Source: Streptomyces olivochromogenes (GTDB taxonomy: Bacteria; Actinomycetota; Actinomycetes; Streptomycetales; Streptomycetaceae). From it: a DNA stretch of 60,732 nt. The translations under genes were made by a program, and so were the position numbers. Every line of letters starts with the position of its first letter. Positions within the stretch are counted from its first letter, which is position 1. Shown here one piece after another: positions 1 through 8,684 of this stretch. The notes under the pieces are model-generated. The model ran no database searches, was not told the DNA's origin, and was given only the letters and a program-made list of their open reading frames with translations. The DNA lies in assembly GCF_001514115.1 (NCBI RefSeq), contig NZ_KQ948469.1, positions 1-60,732 on the forward strand, in the 5' to 3' direction.

Positions 1-2
1 CG

Positions 3-146
3 TTCTTGGTGATCCCGAAGACGCTCGAGCGGATGGCCGGTGTCCCAACCTGCCGCGTCGAACAATGCGATCAGGAGCTTAGCGCCGCCCGGGCAGCACA
101 TCGGGAACTGATGACCCGGCTCAATGCCCCACTCCGCTCAGACTGA
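3..146 (+). CDS. C-terminal end of an unidentified gene, cut by window edge
   Basis: An open frame enters from the left edge and ends at TGA 144-146. Its 47 residues contain a helical, charged tail (CRVEQCDQELSAARAAHREL). I do not recognise the family. The residue mix looks protein-like, but the piece is short and could be a remnant. Confidence 0.35.
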   Translation, partial: FLVIPKTLERMAGVPTCRVEQCDQELSAARAAHRELMTRLNAPLRSD

Positions 147-228
147 TCCCTGTCCTGTTGGATCAGATCGTGATCCGATGTGCAGGCCGGCGGAGTGTCG
201 AGTGATGAGGACGAGGAACAGAATGGCG

Positions 229-1443
229 TCATCCGTCGGTCAGCTGCTGGATGGCCTTGAGCACCTGGGCTGCTCCGTCCTCGGTCTCCAGGTATTGCGC
301 CGCTCTTGCGGCGGCTAGTACGTATGCCTGCTGCGTCACTACTTGGTCGAGTGAGTCGGCAAGCCGTTCGGCAGTGAGGGACCGGAAGGGGATCGGGTCG
401 GTGGCGGCGCCGAGGGCGGCAAGTCGCCCCGCCCAGAACGGCTGGTCCGCAGTCACCGGTACGGTGACGGCGGGCACTCCGGCGCGCAACGCGGCGGCCG
501 AGGTGCCGGCCCCGCCATGGTGGACCACCGCAGCCAGCCGTGGAAACAGCAGGGCGTGTGGTAGGTCCCCGATGGTGAGTACGTCGTCGCCGTCGGCGGC
601 GAGCCCGGCACTGCCGGCTTGGAGGATGCCGCGCAGCCCGGCGCGGCGCAGGGCTCGCACAGCGATCTCGCTCAGCCGTTCCCCGTCGCCGGACGCCATG
701 CTCCCGAAGCCGATGAGGACGGGCCGGGGTCCGGCACGCAGGAAGTCCTCCAGGTCCGTAGGCAGCCGTTCGGCCGCGTCGTGATGGGGCCACCAGTTGC
801 CCACGACCTCCAGGCCAGAGCGCCAGTCGGAGGGACGGGGCACCAGGGCCGTGCTGAAGCCGTGCAAGATGGGCCAATTCGCCCGTTCCTGTCGCCGACG
901 CATCTCGGAGGGAGAGGCCGCGGGCAGCTGGAGGCGATGGCGCAGCTTTGCGACCGCCTGTTCATACACGCGGTCGGCCATCCGCAGAGCAAAGCGTCCG
1001 GTTGCTCGGTTCGCGAGACGGCCCAGTGAGCGCGAGGCTGTGACGACGGGCGGGAAGTCGCCCGTCGGTGCCGTGGGTTGGAGATACACACCGAGGCTCG
1101 GTGTGCCCGTGGCCTCGGTGAGGTGCCAGCCGAGCGGGGCCGTGGTGGTCGACAGCAGGAGCAGGTCCGCGCCATCGTCCATCGCGTCGGCGAAACCCTG
1201 ACCCAGTTCGGTGATGAAGGCGGCAGCGGTGCGCATCAGTTCACGTCTGCCTGTAACGCCGCCACGCACCCGCAGGTCGGCGGGGAGACTGCGGAATTCC
1301 AGCCCTGCGTCGCGTACGAGGGGCGCGAAGGTGTCTGTGGTGGCGAGGACAACATCGTACCCAGCCCGGCGCAGTTCGGCGCCCAGGCCCGTGTAGGGCG
1401 CGACGTCGCCGCGCGATCCAGCCGCGGCGATCAGGATCCTCAT
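229..1443 (-). CDS. macrolide-type glycosyltransferase (GT1/GT28-like)
   Basis: This 404-residue protein has the GT-B layout. The N-terminal Rossmann half begins MRILIAAAGSRGDVAPYTGL, the glycine-rich start of the GT28/MGT family. The C-terminal nucleotide-sugar half has FPRLAAVVHHGGAGTSAAAL and a following VPVTADQPFWAGRLAALGAA, the usual HHGGAGT donor-diphosphate loop and DQ/FW sugar-contact segment. Length is normal for macrolide or sterol glycosyltransferases. The start ATG overlaps the stop of the upstream TipA-type regulator by 4 bases (ATGA), so the two are translated together. That pairing suggests a drug-inducible modifying enzyme, for example one that inactivates a macrolide by glycosylation, but the substrate is inference. 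No biosynthetic genes lie beside it. Confidence 0.85.
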   Translation of the reverse strand: MRILIAAAGSRGDVAPYTGLGAELRRAGYDVVLATTDTFAPLVRDAGLEFRSLPADLRVRGGVTGRRELMRTAAAFITELGQGFADAMDDGADLLLLSTTTAPLGWHLTEATGTPSLGVYLQPTAPTGDFPPVVTASRSLGRLANRATGRFALRMADRVYEQAVAKLRHRLQLPAASPSEMRRRQERANWPILHGFSTALVPRPSDWRSGLEVVGNWWPHHDAAERLPTDLEDFLRAGPRPVLIGFGSMASGDGERLSEIAVRALRRAGLRGILQAGSAGLAADGDDVLTIGDLPHALLFPRLAAVVHHGGAGTSAAALRAGVPAVTVPVTADQPFWAGRLAALGAATDPIPFRSLTAERLADSLDQVVTQQAYVLAAARAAQYLETEDGAAQVLKAIQQLTDG

Positions 1444-2243
1444 CGGCCCTCTTCCTCGGAATCAGTACGGCCACCTGCGTGGCGGGCCGCGTTGGCGTGG
1501 ACCGCCTTGCACGTATAGGCAGCCAGGCCCGGCCGTTGCTGCGACGGCGGTACGACCAGAGCGAAGGCGCGCGGGTCGGCGACGAAGTCGTCCGCGATGC
1601 GCCGGTGCATGTCGGGCGGGCAGGAGGTGAACCAGCGCGAGATGTGCAAGCGGTGTTCCTCGGCGAGGTCCATGGCGCGCTCGCCGTCGCTCGGCTCCCC
1701 CTCGTCGAAGGCCGCGAGCAGCTCCGCGCGCCAGGCGGCGGCCTCGCCCATGAGCCGGCGCCAATCCTCCTTGGTGTGGGCAGTCGCGCGTGCCATCGCC
1801 TCGCGCTGTCCCTGCGAGTGCGCCCACTTCAGCTCTGCCTCGGTGGCATAGCTCAGGTCGAAGGTGATCTCACCGAAGACCTCGAAACGTTCCTGAGGAG
1901 TCAGGGACACCCCGGTCTTCTGGACCTCTATCGCCCGTTCCGCCACCTCGGCCAGCCGCTGCAGTCTGGCGATCTCCTCACTCAACTGCCGCTGCCGGGC
2001 CCGGAGGCGCTCCAGGGGGTTCACCTGCGGATCCTTGAAGATCGCGGCGATCTCATCGAGGGAGAAGCCGAGTTCACGGTAGAAGAGGATCTGCTGGAGA
2101 CGGACCAGGTCAGCCTCACTGTAGAGCCGGTAGCCGGCGTGGCTGCGGTCACTGGGCGAGAGCAGTCCCGCCTTGTCGTAGTGATGCAGTGTACGCACCG
2201 TCACCCCGGCGAAGGCCGAGACTTGTCCCACGGAGTAACTCAT
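1440..2243 (-). CDS. MerR-family regulator with TipAS-type drug-recognition domain
   Basis: The first 70 residues are a MerR winged helix (YSVGQVSAFAGVTVRTLHHY, then GLLSPSDRSHAGYRLYSEAD), followed by a coiled-coil dimer helix to about residue 115. Residues about 120-260 match the TipAS antibiotic-binding fold, with WxxLMGEAAAWRAELLAAFDEG, a HRLHISRWFTSCPPDMHRRIAD core and a terminal Y-x-C-x-A-V-H-A-N-A. In the TipA family this globin-like domain binds thiopeptides or other drugs and the protein then activates its own promoter. A typical 19-bp-spaced promoter sits directly upstream. It leads a two-gene operon with the glycosyltransferase (4-base overlap). The inducer cannot be read from sequence. 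Confidence 0.88.
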   Translation of the reverse strand: MSYSVGQVSAFAGVTVRTLHHYDKAGLLSPSDRSHAGYRLYSEADLVRLQQILFYRELGFSLDEIAAIFKDPQVNPLERLRARQRQLSEEIARLQRLAEVAERAIEVQKTGVSLTPQERFEVFGEITFDLSYATEAELKWAHSQGQREAMARATAHTKEDWRRLMGEAAAWRAELLAAFDEGEPSDGERAMDLAEEHRLHISRWFTSCPPDMHRRIADDFVADPRAFALVVPPSQQRPGLAAYTCKAVHANAARHAGGRTDSEEEGR

Positions 2244-2267
2244 CCACCTGCCCTTTCGTCGGCATAC

Positions 2268-2298
2268 AGCCTCAAGCCTGACGTAAGGGGAGGGTCAA
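2268..2298 (-). promoter_or_regulatory. MerR-type autoregulated promoter
   Basis: On the minus strand TTGACC (2298-2293) is followed after exactly 19 bases by GAGGCT (2273-2268). The spacer contains the near-palindrome CCTTACGTCAGG (2288-2277). A stretched 19-bp spacer with a central dyad is the hallmark of promoters that MerR proteins untwist, and the regulator's ATG lies 25 bases downstream of the -10 box. Confidence 0.65.
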
Positions 2299-2423
2299 CT
2301 CGCGCTCGCCTGGCCTCGGAGGTGAGGACGGCGAACTCTCACCGGTCCGCACGCTACGGCCGGCGAGACGGCGTGCAGGAACGAGCAGCCCGAGAGAAAG
2401 GGCCCCCTCGGCCCGACCGCATT

Positions 2424-2546
2424 GTGACCACCAGCTATACCTTCGACTGGACGTTCAACGGGCAGTCCGTCCCGATGAGGTTCTGGCGCAAGCCATTGCA
2501 CGTGATGACCGATGCCTTTGCCACCGCCGGTTTCCGCCTTTCCGTA
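2424..2546 (+). pseudogene. C-terminal scrap of a SAM-dependent methyltransferase
   Basis: The frame reads YTFDWTFNGQSVPMRFW then KPLHVMTDAFATAGFRLSV, the usual C-terminal strand-helix of class I methyltransferases (xWxFxGxxxxMRFWxxPLxxMTDAFxxAGF). No start codon, SAM-binding loop or completing C-terminus is present. It is a relic of a once complete gene. Confidence 0.6.
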
Positions 2547-3003
2547 CGAGTTCTGGGTGCACTACGGCTTTACGGGCACCGGCGCGCGGCTCTCCCCCGG
2601 AAAGGACCGCCGAGAGGAAAAGGGTTCCCTGTCTCTCGACGGCTGGCGCGTTTCCGAATTGGGCTGGAGGCAGGAGCACAACCGCTCGCACGTATAGGTC
2701 CGGCGTCAAGTACACCTTCGCCCGCACGGAGACCCGGAAGATCCTCTGCGACTGCCGCCTCAGGGGCGACGGCGTCCACCACGTCATGCTCGGCATCGCC
2801 CGCCCGCACAACCTCATCCTCGCGGGGCAAGTGAACGGGCCTCACGGCGGCGGAGCCGCTGGGCAACCCGTGACGCCCTCGATGTCCGTGGGGCGGCGGG
2901 AGTTTCATGGTCATTCCCGAGACGCTGGACCGTCGAGCGCAGGTGCGACTGACCTTCGCTCCATCCGTTAACCAGCTGAACCCACCCGCATCACTCCGAT
3001 AGC
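2547..3003 (+). other. gene-free stretch, probably decayed coding DNA
   Basis: About 450 bases without a supportable gene. A plus-strand frame at 2702-2860 (VKYTFARTETRKILCDCRLR...) looks protein-like but has no start and no family I recognise. The last 100 bases become AT-richer, which suits a promoter region for the gene at 3004. Confidence 0.4.
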
Positions 3004-4410
3004 ATGATCGATCTACTTAGCCACCATCTAACAAAACGGCCAAAACAGTTGATATCGAGATCATCGCGGGTGTTTTCGCGAATAAACTGCAGAATTGCGT
3101 TCGCTGCGTGGCGCCAACCGCGGGCGATGCTGTGGACCGTGGCGGGTGTGACGACCCTCGGGTTCCTCATCGCGCTGGAGATCGCCGCGCGTCGTTACGG
3201 CCTGCCGGGGCCGATCACCAACCAGGCGCGGGAGGTGATATTCGCCCCCAAATCGGGTTTCCTGCTGTACGCCGGTATGGCGTTGATGATGGTGGTGCTC
3301 ACCTGGCGGCAACGGTTCATCGCGGCTGGTGCCGCGGTCGGTATCGACATCGCCATCTTTCTGGTGCGGTGGGCGTTCGACGCCAAGGTGACCGACGGCC
3401 ACCCCTTCGGCAACGGCGCGTTGTGGGTGATTTTGGGCTACGCGGTGATCGCCGTCACGCGCCGCACCGGCCAGGAGCGTGTCCTGCTGCTGAAGGGCGT
3501 CGGCCTCGGCCTGCTGCTGGTGACCGGCCGCAAGACCGGCGACGCCTGGCTCCTCATCACGTCGAAGACTCGCCCGGCGGTGCTCGACCAGTACGTGGCA
3601 ACCGCCGATCACGCGCTGGGCAACCCGTCGTGGCTGGTGGGCCGGATTGTCACAGCCACCGGCCCGATCGGAGCCCATGTTCTCGGCACCGTCTACGTTC
3701 AGCTTGCCGTGGCCGCGGTCATCGTGGCGCTGTACCAACTGCGTAACGTGGCGGTCGAGCGCCGCTTCCCGGGCCATCATCTGGTACGCACCTTTCTCGT
3801 CATCGGCCTCCTCGGGCCGGCCATCTACATGATCTTCCCGGTGGTGGGACCGGTCTTCGCATACGGCGCCGACGGCGGGCACTGGGCGGTGGCCAACGTG
3901 TGGCCGAACACACCGCCGCCGATCAATCCCCCGCACCAGATGCCATTCGACGTGATCACCCCACGCAACTGCATGCCCAGCCTGCATACAGCATGGGCTA
4001 CCACGATTTTCATTCATTCCCGTATGGGCCCACGAACTCTGCGATTCGCAGGCACCTTCTGGCTGATTGCCACGCTCAGCGCAACGCTGGGGTTCGGCTA
4101 CCACTACGGCGTGGATCTCGTCGCCGGCGTGGTGTTTGCACTCACGGTCGACGCAGCACTGCGCTCGCTCGACCGTGGCTGGGATCGGCCAGGAATCCAG
4201 CTGGTCACCTACGGCGCTACGGTCTTCGCTGCGCTCTTGGTGTCATATCGCTTTCTGCCGCTGGAGATGGCCAAACATCCGTGGGTGTCCGGGCCACTTC
4301 TCATTCTGGCGATGGCCTCAGTGGTCCACGTCTACGTACAGACCGCCAAGCTGTGGGATCCGAAGGCCGCACCAGCGCGGCGACCGGAACCTCAACCCGA
4401 ACTGGTTTGA
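3004..4410 (+). CDS. PAP2-superfamily integral membrane protein (AUR1/inositol phosphotransferase-like)
   Basis: This is a multi-spanning membrane protein of up to 468 residues. The C-terminal half carries the PAP2 signature split as NCMPSLHTAWATTI and GFGYHYGVDLVAGVV, matching the C2 (SxxH) and C3 (H-x-G-x-D) motifs of the PAP2_3 group. That group includes fungal IPC synthase AUR1 and actinobacterial inositol-phosphate transferases. The histidine of GYHYGVD is the expected phosphorylated residue and the aspartate its partner. The first 40 codons are AT-richer than the rest and have poor Streptomyces codon bias, so the true start may be a later codon such as ATG 3127, just before the first membrane helix. 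Substrate lipid unknown. Confidence 0.75.
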   Translation: MIDLLSHHLTKRPKQLISRSSRVFSRINCRIAFAAWRQPRAMLWTVAGVTTLGFLIALEIAARRYGLPGPITNQAREVIFAPKSGFLLYAGMALMMVVLTWRQRFIAAGAAVGIDIAIFLVRWAFDAKVTDGHPFGNGALWVILGYAVIAVTRRTGQERVLLLKGVGLGLLLVTGRKTGDAWLLITSKTRPAVLDQYVATADHALGNPSWLVGRIVTATGPIGAHVLGTVYVQLAVAAVIVALYQLRNVAVERRFPGHHLVRTFLVIGLLGPAIYMIFPVVGPVFAYGADGGHWAVANVWPNTPPPINPPHQMPFDVITPRNCMPSLHTAWATTIFIHSRMGPRTLRFAGTFWLIATLSATLGFGYHYGVDLVAGVVFALTVDAALRSLDRGWDRPGIQLVTYGATVFAALLVSYRFLPLEMAKHPWVSGPLLILAMASVVHVYVQTAKLWDPKAAPARRPEPQPELV

Positions 4411-5162
4411 GCTCCAGGCCATTTCATTTTGGGGAGTCTGTGATAGCAGATGAGCGCGGCCGTGACAGTTGGTTCCATGTGGAGGTATTTGGCCTCGGCT
4501 ATTTCCTCTGTGCCGCCGACCAACGGTCGAGCACTCGAGGTGACTCGTGTTCTCGCGTTCGAGCAAGCGGCCCACTGGAGGAGGCGGGGACTTCGGTGAT
4601 CCATGGGGATGAACCGACGCTGCGCGAGACCCGAGGCGAGGTGCGTACCTCGCAGGCGAACCTCGTCGCGGTAGGACGGGCAGTCGCTCGGGCGCGCGGT
4701 GGCGTCGAGCATGAACGAGCACACCCGCTGCCGCGGTGCCGTCCCAGAGATCGCGGCCCGCGCGCACGTGCCCTCCCTCCGGCCGGTGATCCAGCGCACC
4801 CTGGACACCCGGGAACACCGTCCGCTGTCCGACCCATGCATGGTGCTGATCGTCTCAGGCGACCACACCTCGCTGCTCCTCGTCTCCTATGGCGGTGCAG
4901 GCCTCCACGCCCAACTCGCCGAGCACCAGGTCGCTGAGCTCCGTGGTCGTGCCGAGGTCGTCTCCCGTCGCCCAGTACGATCCGGGCGCCGGGCAGGTGG
5001 CGGACAACCCACGTGCTGCCCGTGTGGTCACCGACGTCGTACCGCCCCCACCAGTCAACACCCTGTTCGCTCCGTTCATCGCCGCGGACCCCCGGCATGC
5101 CGACAGCACCTGCTGCTGCAGGACGTCGACTGACACACACTCCGGCGCTCAGGAGGAGCATC
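4411..5162. other. gene-free stretch of 750 bases
   Basis: Several open frames run on both strands because of the base composition, but none shows a family motif together with a start and ribosome site. An AGGAGGAG ribosome site at 5151-5158 belongs to the broken oxidoreductase that follows. I see no repeats or RNA gene here; decayed coding DNA is likely. Confidence 0.4.
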
Positions 5163-6117
5163 ATGAACCGTCGTGTCGTCTACACCCGTGGCGGGTCGCC
5201 GGCCGGCGTCCTGACCGTCATCGGGGAGCCGGAGCCGACGCCCGGGCCCGGTCAGGTCCTCATCCGCACCACCGCCTTCCCGGTGCACCCCGGCGATCTC
5301 CAGGCCGTCGAGGCCTACCCCTAGGAGGCGTCGAAGCCGGTGCCCGCCGGCGTGGAGGCCACCGGCGTGCTGGAGGCAATCGGTCCAGGAACAGACGTGG
5401 CGCCGGGCGTCACGGTCGGCGGCCGCGTAACGGTCTTCCCTCAGCCGGGGGCCTGGTCCCAGTGGATCGTGGCGGATGCCGGGGCGGTCGTCGCCGTACC
5501 GGACGAGCTGTCGGACGAGGTCGCGGCGCAGACGCTGGTGAACCCGCTCACCACGGTGACGCTGCGCCGTGAGGCGCAGGATCACCCGGCCGTCGGATAC
5601 GACGGTCTTCTGGTGCGGACCGCCGCGGGCTCGTCGGTCGGGCGGCTGCTGACGGGCGTGTCCCTGATGCACAACCTGGCGCTCGCCGACGTCGTCCGCG
5701 GCGACCGCGGTGCTGCCGAACTGCGCAAGCGATTCCCGGGCGTGCCGGTCGTGGCGACGGAGCATCCTGGCTGGGTGGACGAGATACGCCGAGCAGCCGA
5801 CGGCCGCCCGGTCAGTGTGGCCCTGGCCCCGATCGGTTGGAAGCTGACGGAGCGCCTTCTGGACCTGTTGACACCGAGCGGGAAGCTGGTCAGCTACGGG
5901 CAGATAGCCCAGGAGCCGATCTCGGTACATGCGTCGACGCTGCTGCACAAGTCGCTGACGCTACGGGGCAAGAGCATCGGCCGGTGGCTGTCCGAGGCTC
6001 GCGCTCAAGGACCAGTTCGACGTGGCCGCCACGTACGGCCTTGACGAGCTGGGCGACGCCCTGGAGCACGCGGTACGGCCCGGCAAGACCGGCACCGTCC
6101 TCGTCCGTCCCTGGTAG
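5163..6117 (+). pseudogene. broken zinc-independent quinone oxidoreductase (MDR family)
   Basis: The ATG at 5163 follows a perfect AGGAGGAG. The protein begins as a medium-chain dehydrogenase (VLTVIGEPEPTPGPGQVLIR, then HPGDLQAVEAYP) but hits an in-frame TAG at 5322-5324. The same frame resumes with PVPAGVEATGVLEAIGPG and the catalytic-domain body through ATEHPGW, GKLVSYGQIAQEPISVH and LRGKSIGRWLSEA. Near 6000 the frame shifts: the true C-terminus (ALKDQFDVAATYGLDELGDA, then HAVRPGKTGTVLVRPW) lies in another frame and about 15 expected residues are missing. Two independent lesions make this inactive unless the amber codon is read through, and the frameshift makes that moot. A TetR gene faces it. 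Confidence 0.88.
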
Positions 6118-6311
6118 CCGCCGCCCGTACAGGAGTCCTGGTGACCGTCGGCAAGCCGTCGGCAGGAGCCGGGCGTTGATGCCCCGACTCCCCACATGTC
6201 GTACGGCTGCGTCAAGGATCGGACACCCGCGTGGCGCTCGCTCCTGTGTCCCTCTGTGACACCTGGTCGCTGCGCGGCGGTGACGGGCGAATTGTGGTGC
6301 CGTGGCGACGA

Positions 6312-6944
6312 TCAGGCACCGGTCGAGGACCTGACACCCGGCGCATGCTCGTCCGTCGAAACGCGGGGAAGGAGCGCCAAGGCCTGCTCTGCGGCCCCGT
6401 TGACGACCTTGGGAGTGGCTCCCGCCTTGCCCAGGGCCTCAAGGCCCCGAAGCACGGCAAGCAAGAGACCGGCGAGGGTGTCCGCATCCGCGTCAGCATC
6501 CAGAGACCCTTCCGCTTGGGCCCGCGCGATGCAGCCGCGCAGCGCGCCATGCAGTCCGCGGACGACCTCGGCGATTCGCTCGGCAACACCCTCATCGACG
6601 GCCGACAGTTCCGCAGCGATCTTGGCCATCATGCAGCCGCGCCGTTCCACGTCCCCGATGATGCCCGCCGTGACATCACGTACGTGCCGCTCCAGCATGG
6701 GCAGGGCCGGTCCGGGGCCGCCCAGAGCTGAGCGCCAGGCCTCCAACGCGTCACTGTTGTAGCTGTCGAGAGCCCGCAGGAACAACGCGTGCTTGTCCCC
6801 GAACGCTCCATACAGACTTCCCCGGCCCAAGCCTGTCACAGCGCTCAGGTCGTCGATGGAGGTGTTGTTGTAGCCCACGGACCAGAACTGATCGCGGGCA
6901 GCCCGCACAACCTCTTCTTCGTCGAACTGTCGAGGCCGAGCCAT
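6312..6944 (-). CDS. TetR/AcrR-family regulator
   Basis: This 210-residue protein opens with a clean TetR DNA-binding domain: MARPRQFDEEEVVRAARDQF, then SIDDLSAVTGLGRGSLYGAFGDK as the helix-turn-helix. A C-terminal ligand domain follows, with ERRGCMMAKIAAELS and ADTLAGLLLAVLRGLEALGK as in regulators of small oxidoreductases. It converges on the broken quinone oxidoreductase at 5163-6117, a common target pairing for this subtype, so it may have outlived its target. Ligand unknown. Confidence 0.88.
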   Translation of the reverse strand: MARPRQFDEEEVVRAARDQFWSVGYNNTSIDDLSAVTGLGRGSLYGAFGDKHALFLRALDSYNSDALEAWRSALGGPGPALPMLERHVRDVTAGIIGDVERRGCMMAKIAAELSAVDEGVAERIAEVVRGLHGALRGCIARAQAEGSLDADADADTLAGLLLAVLRGLEALGKAGATPKVVNGAAEQALALLPRVSTDEHAPGVRSSTGA

Positions 6945-7041
6945 GGGGCAACTGTACGCCGCGCACCACAGCCGAGATCGCCGTCGGCGGCCTGCTCGAG
7001 TTCGAATCGGCCGGCACCTTCCTGAAGGCAGCCGACACCTT

Positions 7042-7090
7042 CCTGAAGAAGGGGTGCGGTGGGCCGCCTGAAGAAGGGGGCGGTGGGCCG
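7042..7090. repeat. tandem 25/24-bp imperfect repeat
   Basis: CCTGAAGAAGGGG(T)GCGGTGGGCCG occurs twice head to tail (7042-7066 and 7067-7090) with one base of length difference. A shorter partial copy (CCTTCCTGAAG) precedes it near 7017-7027. It lies in the 220-base gap between the TetR and Lrp genes and shows no clear function. Confidence 0.6.
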
Positions 7091-7164
7091 CGGGTCGACG
7101 GCAGCACTCACGCCAGTGCTCCCCTGGCGAAGGCGTCGGCCCTCGAACGGCCGGTTGAAGCAGG

Positions 7165-7620
7165 TCACGTCGTTGTTGACGTGGCGTCGGTCAGCGGCTT
7201 CGGGGGGTAGGCGCGGAGCACGAGTGACGTGGTGGCAGGCCCGTAGCGGGCAAGTGCGTCGACGACTTCTTCGAGTCGTCCTGCTTGCGGGCAGTAGACG
7301 TCGAAGATGAGGCAGTCCTCGCCGGTGACTCTCAGGGTGGAGACGACCTCGGGAATCCGGGAAGCCAAGTCCAGGGCGCGAGAGAGCTGGGCATGCGTAG
7401 TGCGCAAGCGAATGATCGCGTGAATGTTCAGACCGAGTGCCGCGGCGTCAACCTCGGCCCGGTAGCCGGTGATGACGCCGTTCTTCTCCAGCCTCTGGAT
7501 GCGCGCGCTGGCCGCGGGCTGCGACAGTCCGACTCGGCGTCCTACCTCCGCTCCGGTCAACCGGCCTTCGCCCTGGAGCAAGGTAAGAATGTCCCGGTCG
7601 ATCCGGTCAAGTGATTCCAT
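7165..7620 (-). CDS. Lrp/AsnC-family transcriptional regulator
   Basis: The protein has about 151 residues. Residues 1-60 are the AsnC helix-turn-helix (ESLDRIDRDILTLLQGEGRL, VGRRVGLSQPAASARIQRLE, NGVITGYRAEVD). The rest is the RAM ligand domain (IPEVVSTLRVTGEDCLIFDV, LARYGPATTSLVLRAYP). ATG 7620 is chosen because ESLDRIDRDIL is the family N-terminus; ATG 7635 is possible. It is divergent from the hydrolase at 7726, with about 100 shared upstream bases, so control of that gene is plausible. Such proteins usually sense amino acids. Confidence 0.9.
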   Translation of the reverse strand: MESLDRIDRDILTLLQGEGRLTGAEVGRRVGLSQPAASARIQRLEKNGVITGYRAEVDAAALGLNIHAIIRLRTTHAQLSRALDLASRIPEVVSTLRVTGEDCLIFDVYCPQAGRLEEVVDALARYGPATTSLVLRAYPPKPLTDATSTTT

Positions 7621-7725
7621 CGTTGTCCGCACCATCTTCTTTGAGATCGCTTGCGTGGCTGTCGCTGTTCTGTTGCTTCCAACAGAATCAGCTCCAGACA
7701 CCCCCAGGATCGCAGGGGGCGACGA

Positions 7726-8292
7726 GTGAAACGGTGGCAAGCAGTGGTCGCGTACGTCATCATCCCCGGCATCGACGGCTCCGACGAGCAGCACTGGCAG
7801 ACCTTGTGGGAGCAACAGTGGGGAGCCTCAGCGGTGCGGATCTCCCCTGCCTCGTGGTCCTCCCCTGACCTGGATGACTGGGTCGACGCTGTCCAGAGGG
7901 CGTACGACGATGCTTGCCGCCAGGACAGCCGCGTTGTGCTGGTAGCCCACAGCCTGGGCTGTTGGACGGCGTCCACCTGGCTGAACAGAAACCCGTCGAG
8001 CCCGATCGGCGGCGCGTTCCTGGTCGCGCCGCCCGACCCGCAGGGGCCGGCGTTCCCACGTCAGACGGCCCCGACGTTCATCGGGCTGTCCGCACAACCG
8101 TTGCCGTGCCCGGCCCTGGTGGTGAGCAGCACCAACGACCCGTACTGCAGCCCCGAGGCAGCCGTGGACTTCGCGGAGCGATGGGCAGCGCGATGGCATC
8201 CGGCGGGCGCGTGCGGACACATCAACTCCGCCGGCGGCCTGGGCCCGTGGCCGCATGGCCGTGCACTCCTGGACTCACTGACCCAGCTGTGA
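7726..8292 (+). CDS. RBBP9/YdeN-like alpha/beta serine hydrolase
   Basis: The protein has about 188 residues, typical for this single-domain family. It shows the opening YVIIPGIDGSDEQHWQTLWE, the nucleophile elbow VVLVAHSLGCWT (Ser of HSLG), the acid in VVSSTNDPYCSPEAA, and the catalytic histidine in GACGHINSAGGLGPWPHG, a signature of RBBP9/YdeN. GTG 7726 is preferred to ATG 7651 because the conserved part starts right after it and the longer N-terminus is not conserved-looking. It is cytoplasmic with no signal peptide; substrate unknown. Confidence 0.87.
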   Translation: MKRWQAVVAYVIIPGIDGSDEQHWQTLWEQQWGASAVRISPASWSSPDLDDWVDAVQRAYDDACRQDSRVVLVAHSLGCWTASTWLNRNPSSPIGGAFLVAPPDPQGPAFPRQTAPTFIGLSAQPLPCPALVVSSTNDPYCSPEAAVDFAERWAARWHPAGACGHINSAGGLGPWPHGRALLDSLTQL

Positions 8293-8344
8293 TCAACCAC
8301 CGCAGGGAACATTGCCCACCACCAGGTGCCACCCTGCGGTTCCG

Positions 8345-8596
8345 GCCTCTCGACCGGCTCGATCTAGGCCCACTACAGCAACAAGACCGACCTGGTCCAA
8401 GCCGCCGCCCGCGAGGTGCTCGCCCAGCGCGCCGCGGTCCTCGGCGAGTACGCCGCCAGCGACACCCGGCCCGACCCCGGTCGGCGAGGAACACGGACTG
8501 CCGCTGGTCCGCTTTCCGCTCGACCGCACCGCCGACGCGCACCGTGCGCTGGAGAACGGCGCGGTCGGCAAGGTCCTGGTGGACATCATGTCGTGA
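8345..8596 (+). pseudogene. chimeric remnant: TetR piece joined to an MDR dehydrogenase tail
   Basis: From 8345 the frame reads GLSTGSI-stop-AHYSNKTDLVQAAA, the recognition helix and following segment of a TetR protein, with TAG at 8366-8368 inside it. Near 8480 it switches frame to VGEEHGLPLVRFPLDRTADA, then HRALENGAVGKVLVDIMS and TGA, which is the C-terminus of a medium-chain alcohol dehydrogenase/quinone reductase. Neither half is complete, so a deletion has joined two neighbouring genes that then decayed. Confidence 0.72.
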
Positions 8597-8684
8597 CGCC
8601 CAGTCAGCGGCCGTGCGAACCTGGCGCCGTGGTCGCCATCGGCACGCCGTACCCGCAGGTGGGGCGTAGAGCGGACGTGGTCGC

